Of a DNA stretch of 64,000 nucleotides, positions 59,272 through 64,000 are shown piece by piece (position 1 is the stretch's first letter; the number at the start of each line of letters is the position of its first letter). Source of the stretch: GCA-2731375 sp964631725. GTDB lineage: Bacteria; Pseudomonadota; Alphaproteobacteria; GCA-2731375. Below the pieces are notes generated by a model, which had not been told where the DNA came from, ran no database searches, and saw nothing but the letters and a program-made list of their open reading frames with translations. The translations under genes and the position numbers were made by a program. The stretch lies in NCBI GenBank assembly GCA_964631725.1, contig CAZVYX010000002.1:96230-160229 (forward strand). Direction: 5' to 3'.

Positions 59272-62045
59272 GTAACGATATTGAGCATGTTTTGCGTGCT
59301 GCCGCCGCCCAATCCCTGCTGTCGCATCTGATTGGTTATATTCATCGATGAGGCAAGGCCGGTCACGGCGCCCAGGGCGCCCTGCAACTGGGCGATGCGT
59401 TGCGCATCCGCCGGGCTGATGTTGTTCATCGCGGCCAGCCGGTCATCTTCCACCTCCGGTCCGATGGCGATAAAGCGGAACATTTTGCGTATTTCCCGCA
59501 AGGCATTGTCGATCAGGATACCCGCTTCGCCGGCCGCGGTCGGGGTCAACAGGGACATATTATCGGAGAAGCCAATCTCGAAGACCGAAGAATCAAGCTC
59601 TTCTTCCTCTTCCTCCTCCAGGCCCATTGGCTCACCATACAGCACGGCTTCCTTCAAACCCAACGGCGCCAGCGCATCGAAACCGTCCGGTCCGGAAAGA
59701 ATTTCTACCACGGCGCCGTTCGTCGCCTCGATCTTGAGCGTCGAGTCATCGACCCCACGCTCGACAGTGGAGGTTCCGAAACTGCCCAGGACGCCGCCCA
59801 GGGCCTTGTTGATCTTGTATGACAGAAAGCCGAGGCTGTCGTCACTCTCCACCTCGATTTTCTTGGTCTCGCCACCATTGACCCGGATCGAAAAATACTG
59901 GCCCGGGCGCAAGGTCGTCAGACTCAACACTTCCGTCGGCGGCGTGGCGGGCAAATCACCCGTGGGCAGGCCAAGGCGGCTGATAACGGAGCTGCCGGTT
60001 TCGTCGAGAACAATGGCGTTGCCGCCTTGCGAGACGGCGCCATGGTCCTGGTTGACCCAGACCTCGGCGCCGGCATTGTCCAGCTTCATGACAAAGGCAT
60101 CTTGCACGTTGGCGTCCGCGCCGCCATCGACGGCGCCTTCGGTGGCGCCGGTGAGATAGATTTCATCGGCCCCGACGGAGGGTTTGACCGCGACGCCGTT
60201 GACGGTATCCGTACTGCCGCTGCCCACATAAGTGGCCCAGCCGACGGCGGCCGAGGCGCCTGAATCGATGACCTGACTGACGAAGCCATCGCTGCCTCCC
60301 GAGTGGGCATTGACGATGCTGCCCGAAATAGCGGCATTCGTGGTTTGGCCCGAGACATAGACATTGCCGCTGCTGCCCACCGCGATGCCGGTTACCGTGT
60401 CGTCCGCGTTGAGGGCGCCCAGATCCACTTCCCATTCGGGGCTTTGCGAAGCGTCGCTGTCGACATAGCGCTGCAGCACTGCATTGCCGTCGTTTTCACC
60501 CGCGACATAGATATTGCCCGACCCGTCGACGGCAACGGCGGTGGCGCGATCATCGCCGGTGCCGCCGAACTGCTTGTTCCAAACCAGCGCGCCGTCGCTG
60601 TCGAGTTTGCTGAGATAGCCGTCGGAACCGCCCGCATATGTGGTGCCGGTGCCGATCTCGGAATAGGTCTGACCCGCGACGAAGACATTGCCGCTGGCGT
60701 CCGTGGTCACGGCCAGGGCGCTGTCGTTGGCATAGGGCGCGGCCTGACGGGTCCACTGTTCGGCGCCCGTGGTGTCGAACTTGGTCACGAAGCTGTCGTA
60801 ATTGCCGCCGTAGGAGGTGGCACTTAGATCACCCCGAACCGTGCCCGCGATGATGATGTCGTCGTTGGCATCAACGGTGACGGCAAAACCATTGGCGTCA
60901 TCGGTGGCGCCCAGCATGCGCGACCAAACCAACTCACCGGCGGCATCGTATTTGCGCAGGTAAGCATCGTTCGTCGCCTGATTGGCGAGGCCTTCCAGAT
61001 CACCGCCGGTGGCACCGACGGTATAGACATAGCCCTGGCTGTCCACCGCCACGGCCTTGGCGCTGTCGGCTTCCGGGGTATCAACCTCGGAACGGAACGC
61101 CTTGTTGGGATCGGCGGCGCCCAGGTCATCATACTTGGTTGTGAAACCGGAGGAGTAATCGCCGACGTTGTTGGTGCCGGAGACATAGATGCTCGGCGTG
61201 GCGTCCGATGCGTTGCCGAAAGTCACGGTCTCGGTGTCGTTCAGTTTCAAATGGAAGCCATAGGAGTCTTCATTGAAACGCTCGGCCTGCACCGACGAAG
61301 TGACGCCTTCGGCGCTGAGCTCCGAGTTGATATAGGTCGATATGTTGTCGACATTCAAATCGCCGCTGACCAGCGACAGATCGATATTGATAACCTTGGT
61401 TTCCACCGAATTGACGACGGTAATGTCGAATGTCTCGGTGCCGGTCAGGCCGACGATGGCATCTTCGCGCACTTCCGAGACCTGAGCCGAATAATGAAAT
61501 GGCGTGGTGTATTTCGGATCCTTGGGAAATGTCTGTGTTGAGGTCATGGAAGAGGTCTTCAGACCGTATAGCAGCGTGGTATCTTCAAATGCCAGATCGC
61601 TGACGAAGCCTTTCACCTCATCCAAATAGCCTTCAAAACGCCGTTGCAGCAGCGTCGCGCGTGTCGATGCCCCGGCTTCCTCTTCGGCGTAGGTCGCCAT
61701 TTCGCGCAGCTTGGTCAGGCCGGTGAACAAGCCGAACAGGTTCTTGAACTGGTCATCTCCGGCGGTGTTGTTGACGCGGGGGTCCGACAGGTCGATCAAG
61801 GGCCCGGACGAGAAGATGCGTTGCAGCATCTGATCGTAGGGCCTGGACTCCGGGATCGTCCAGGGCGGGATGATCGCCGGATCGACATTGGCGAACGAGC
61901 CGTTCAGCAATTCGTCCTGGATTTTGGCGGCATGGCCGTTCATTCCCAACGAAACGCCAGACGAATAGAAGGCGCCCAGGACGTTGTGATCGAACGTCGC
62001 TATCTGGGGTGCGCCATTGCCTGTCAATGTCGGCGAAATCGCCAT
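59268..62045 (-). CDS. FlaEY-like protein with SBBP (beta-propeller) repeats
   Basis: A 925-residue protein. The N-terminal helical part (about 1-180; LFGLFTGLTKLREMATYAEEE, FEGYLDEVKGFVSDLAFEDTTLLYG) is followed by a beta region and six or more SBBP repeats (about 300-680) of the form AVAVDSQGYVYTVGATGG, VTVDANDDIIIAGTVRG, TTDASGNVFVAGQT, AVDGSGNIYVAGEN. Then a flagellin-like segment (LRPGQYFSIRVNGGETKKIEVESDDSLGFLSYKINKALG), an acidic EEEEEEE tract and a helical C-terminus. The architecture matches the flagellar regulatory protein FlaEY of Alphaproteobacteria. No signal peptide is seen. Glu- and Asp-rich overall. Confidence 0.7.
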   Translation of the reverse strand: MAISPTLTGNGAPQIATFDHNVLGAFYSSGVSLGMNGHAAKIQDELLNGSFANVDPAIIPPWTIPESRPYDQMLQRIFSSGPLIDLSDPRVNNTAGDDQFKNLFGLFTGLTKLREMATYAEEEAGASTRATLLQRRFEGYLDEVKGFVSDLAFEDTTLLYGLKTSSMTSTQTFPKDPKYTTPFHYSAQVSEVREDAIVGLTGTETFDITVVNSVETKVINIDLSLVSGDLNVDNISTYINSELSAEGVTSSVQAERFNEDSYGFHLKLNDTETVTFGNASDATPSIYVSGTNNVGDYSSGFTTKYDDLGAADPNKAFRSEVDTPEADSAKAVAVDSQGYVYTVGATGGDLEGLANQATNDAYLRKYDAAGELVWSRMLGATDDANGFAVTVDANDDIIIAGTVRGDLSATSYGGNYDSFVTKFDTTGAEQWTRQAAPYANDSALAVTTDASGNVFVAGQTYSEIGTGTTYAGGSDGYLSKLDSDGALVWNKQFGGTGDDRATAVAVDGSGNIYVAGENDGNAVLQRYVDSDASQSPEWEVDLGALNADDTVTGIAVGSSGNVYVSGQTTNAAISGSIVNAHSGGSDGFVSQVIDSGASAAVGWATYVGSGSTDTVNGVAVKPSVGADEIYLTGATEGAVDGGADANVQDAFVMKLDNAGAEVWVNQDHGAVSQGGNAIVLDETGSSVISRLGLPTGDLPATPPTEVLSLTTLRPGQYFSIRVNGGETKKIEVESDDSLGFLSYKINKALGGVLGSFGTSTVERGVDDSTLKIEATNGAVVEILSGPDGFDALAPLGLKEAVLYGEPMGLEEEEEEELDSSVFEIGFSDNMSLLTPTAAGEAGILIDNALREIRKMFRFIAIGPEVEDDRLAAMNNISPADAQRIAQLQGALGAVTGLASSMNITNQMRQQGLGGGSTQNMLNIVT

Positions 62046-62321
62046 TGCTCAAGTGTTCCCGAAGACAATTAACTCAATGCCGGCAGTTCAAGAATGCCGG
62101 CCCGCTTCACGGTCTCCCATAGGGAATCCCGCGACCTGTCATTTTGCCCAGCGACCGGTTAACGGAGGGTGAAGCGGTTTGGTTAACGGCGGTGGCATCC
62201 GTTGTGGATAAACCGGCCCGGTTTACGAGTTATTAACCGCAACGATGGACACTTAACCAAACGGCGCGGAGATATCCCGTTGCCGCCTAAGGTCAAACTG
62301 TTCATCGGACGGACGCGGCGT
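62046..62321. promoter_or_regulatory. Divergent region between the FlaEY-like and HldE-like genes
   Basis: 276 bases holding the promoters of both genes. Two direct repeats are visible: AATGCCGGC at 62076 and 62093 (17 bases apart), and GGTTAACGG at 62157 and 62181 (24 bases apart). Two further TTAACC half-sites follow near 62233 and 62254. TTAACC is the half-site of CtrA, but no TTAA-N7-TTAA pair is present. Confidence 0.35.
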
Positions 62322-63911
62322 ATGACTATCGAATTGCTTGATGTTAATCGTGAGGCCTCGGGGGGCGGCTCCGGCCCGCCGGCAACGGCGCGCGAAAAGA
62401 TCCGCGGCATCGAGGAACTGGCCCGCATGGCCGACGAGGCCCGCGCCGCCGGTGGCGAGGTGGTCTTGGCGCACGGTGTGTTCGATCTGTTGCATATGGG
62501 CCATGTCCGCCATCTCGAAGCGGCCCGGTCCGAGGGCGATCTGTTGATCGTGACCCTGACCGCTGACCGCTACGTGAACAAGGGACCCGGCCGCCCCGTC
62601 TTCCCCGAATTGACGCGGGCCGAAATGGTCGCCGCGCTGCGCTGTGTCGACGGCGTCGGCATATCGAATTGGTCCACGGCCGAGGGCGTGCTGCGCTTCA
62701 TCCGGCCCTCGATCATGGTCAAGGGCCAGGATTACGCCAACGAGGCGGATGATATCACCGGCGGCATCCGGCGCGAGCGGGAGCTGGTGGAAAGCTTCGG
62801 CGGCCGCATCGTCTTCACCGACGACATCACGGATTCCTCGTCATCCCTGATCAACCGCCATCTGAACGTCTATGACTCGGAAGTAAACGACTATCTTACC
62901 GGCCTGCGCGAAGCCGATGTCGCCTCCCGCGTCGTCCAGGCCCTGGAAGGCATTCAGGAACACCGCGTTCTGATGATTGGTGAAGCCATCATCGATGAAT
63001 ATCAATATGCCGCGCCGATGGGCAAATCGGCAAAGGAAAACATCATTGCCTCCCGCTACGAAGGGCGCGAGGTTTTCGCGGGCGGCGTCATTGCCTCCGC
63101 CAACCATGTTGCTTCGTTCGTCGATCAGGTTGATGTCATCACCTGTATCGGCGAGGAGGATTCCTACGAAGATCTGATCCTCGATACCGTGGTGCATAAC
63201 GTCAACGTACATTTCGTCCGCCTGCCCGGCGTACCAACGATCCGCAAATGCCGCTTCGTCGATCCGGGCCATATGCGCAAGCTGTTCGAGGTCTATCATT
63301 TCGATGACACGCCGTTGAGCGGCCGCAAGGAAGACGAGGTCTGCAGCCTGATCGCGGAGCGGGCCGGCGATTTCGATCTGGTGGTGGTCAACGATTTCGG
63401 CCATGGCATGATGACGCCCCGGGCGGTGGATCAGGTCATCCGGCGCGCTAAGTTTCTTTCGGTCAATGCGCAGAGCAACAGCGCCAATCACGGCTACAAC
63501 ACGGTCAACAAATATGCCCGGGCCGACTACGTCTGTATTGATGCGCCCGAGGCGCGGCTTGCGGTGCGGGACCGCTTCTCCGATGTCAGCGATCTGGTGC
63601 AGGGACCCTTGCGCGAACTGATCGATTGCAGCCGTATCATCGTCACGCATGGGCAGAACGGCTGCGTTACCTTCGACAGCAAGGACGGTCTGGGCAAGGT
63701 GCCCGCCTTCACCCGACAGGTGGTGGACACGGTGGGCGCGGGCGACGCCTTCCTTTCCGTGACCGCGCCCCTGGTGCAATCGGGCGTGCCCATGGAATTG
63801 GTCGGACTGATCGGCAATGCCGTCGGTGCGATGAAGGTCGGCATTGTCGGCCATAGGCAATCGGTACAGCGGGTGCCGTTGATGAAATTCCTGACGGCTC
63901 TGCTGAAATAG
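62322..63911 (+). CDS. Cytidylyltransferase-PfkB kinase fusion, HldE-like with swapped domain order
   Basis: A 529-residue bifunctional sugar enzyme. The N-terminal nucleotidyltransferase (about 20-190) has AHGVFDLLHMGHVRHL with the HxGH-type motif and later KGQDYANE. The C-terminal PfkB/ribokinase domain (about 205-525) has LMIGEAIIDEYQYA, VFAGGVIASANHVASF, VVNDFGHGMMTPR and the catalytic DTVGAGDAF. HldE has kinase first and transferase second; here the order is reversed. It probably makes an NDP-activated heptose or similar sugar, perhaps for surface or flagellar glycosylation. The start at 62322 is the first ATG in frame; a GTG at 62202 is possible. Confidence 0.85.
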   Translation: MTIELLDVNREASGGGSGPPATAREKIRGIEELARMADEARAAGGEVVLAHGVFDLLHMGHVRHLEAARSEGDLLIVTLTADRYVNKGPGRPVFPELTRAEMVAALRCVDGVGISNWSTAEGVLRFIRPSIMVKGQDYANEADDITGGIRRERELVESFGGRIVFTDDITDSSSSLINRHLNVYDSEVNDYLTGLREADVASRVVQALEGIQEHRVLMIGEAIIDEYQYAAPMGKSAKENIIASRYEGREVFAGGVIASANHVASFVDQVDVITCIGEEDSYEDLILDTVVHNVNVHFVRLPGVPTIRKCRFVDPGHMRKLFEVYHFDDTPLSGRKEDEVCSLIAERAGDFDLVVVNDFGHGMMTPRAVDQVIRRAKFLSVNAQSNSANHGYNTVNKYARADYVCIDAPEARLAVRDRFSDVSDLVQGPLRELIDCSRIIVTHGQNGCVTFDSKDGLGKVPAFTRQVVDTVGAGDAFLSVTAPLVQSGVPMELVGLIGNAVGAMKVGIVGHRQSVQRVPLMKFLTALLK

Positions 63912-63950
63912 CCGCTGTCGCGTGGGACTGTATGTAAATGGGGCAATTTG

Positions 63951-64000
63951 ATGCGTAGCAATTGTGTAGCCGCCATGCAGGCGAAGATCGGCGACTATTT
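63951..64000 (+). CDS. Start of the next gene, cut by the window edge
   Basis: An ATG at 63951 opens a frame of 16 codons to the edge (MRSNCVAAMQAKIGDY); a second ATG is in frame at 63975. It lies 39 bases after the HldE-like gene. The opening would suit a sugar isomerase of the GmhA/SIS type, a common neighbour of heptose genes, but this is a guess from context. Confidence 0.35.
   Translation, partial: MRSNCVAAMQAKIGDY

Overview
The window reads as chromosomal DNA of a free-living, probably motile alphaproteobacterium of the Rhodospirillales type. Four things point there: a rhizobial-style AapJQMP amino-acid transporter, an imuA-imuB-dnaE2 mutagenesis cassette behind a GTTC-N7-GTTC type LexA box, a FlaEY-like flagellar regulatory protein, and high G+C coding sequence (roughly 60 percent by eye) with some islands of lower G+C. 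No rRNA, CRISPR array, insertion sequence or replication origin was seen. One tRNA (Asn, GTT) is present.

Layout. 1-2.3 kb: molybdate uptake genes modA-modB (modB cut by the window edge) and a cystathionine beta-lyase, all on the minus strand. 2.6-7.2 kb: aapJ, a stem-loop, then aapQ, aapM, aapP. 7.2-8.1 kb: a lower-G+C toxin-antitoxin pair (MNT nucleotidyltransferase plus HEPN protein) behind two operator-like palindromes. 8.1-11.7 kb: tandem GNAT, mercaptopyruvate sulfurtransferase, AlaX editing protein and cysteine synthase. 11.8-15.4 kb: Sel1-repeat protein, CPA1 antiporter and ADP-ribose pyrophosphatase as one operon. 15.5-28.3 kb is rich in signalling genes: a membrane histidine-kinase-like protein without its phospho-acceptor His, a 43-residue membrane peptide behind a near-perfect sigma-54 promoter, an acyl-CoA synthetase, a GT87-type membrane protein, an EAL phosphodiesterase, a second tiny membrane peptide, then STAS, metallo-beta-lactamase-fold and CHASE2-PP2C phosphatase genes. 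These converge on a Usp/SDR/superinfection-immunity-like/FecR operon.

28.4-32.6 kb: an operon with a GMC flavoprotein and two polysaccharide-deacetylase paralogs. 33.1-36.0 kb: two overlapping genes with no family I recognise. 36.2-51.1 kb: a catabolic region with luciferase-like monooxygenase, RraA-like aldolase, nitroreductase, an SDR without the catalytic Tyr, MetX-like hydrolase, MFS transporter, ACAD11-like dehydrogenase, amidohydrolase, DUF2478 protein, Rieske dioxygenase alpha and beta, enoyl-CoA hydratase and a second MFS transporter. It is interrupted at 47.4-48.5 kb by a low-G+C Abi-alpha (DUF4393) gene. 51.1-59.1 kb: Rap1a/Tai-like secreted protein, FMN-binding PPOX protein, tRNA-Asn, a secreted trypsin-like protease divergent from imuA-imuB-dnaE2 with a LexA box between them, and two copies of a dispersed double-hairpin repeat bracketing dnaE2. 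59.2-64 kb: a FlaEY-like SBBP-repeat protein and a cytidylyltransferase-PfkB fusion with the opposite domain order to HldE.

The best candidates for undescribed biology are: (1) the sigma-54-driven 43-residue membrane peptide, its relative 5 kb away, and the adjacent degenerate histidine kinase; (2) the STAS-MBL-CHASE2/PP2C set, which has no visible switch kinase; (3) the DNA-binding-domain-fused MNT/HEPN pair with twin operators; (4) the two-gene unknown operon at 33.1-36.0 kb; and (5) the swapped-order HldE-like enzyme next to the flagellar regulator. All functions are read from motifs and gene context; no database search was run.
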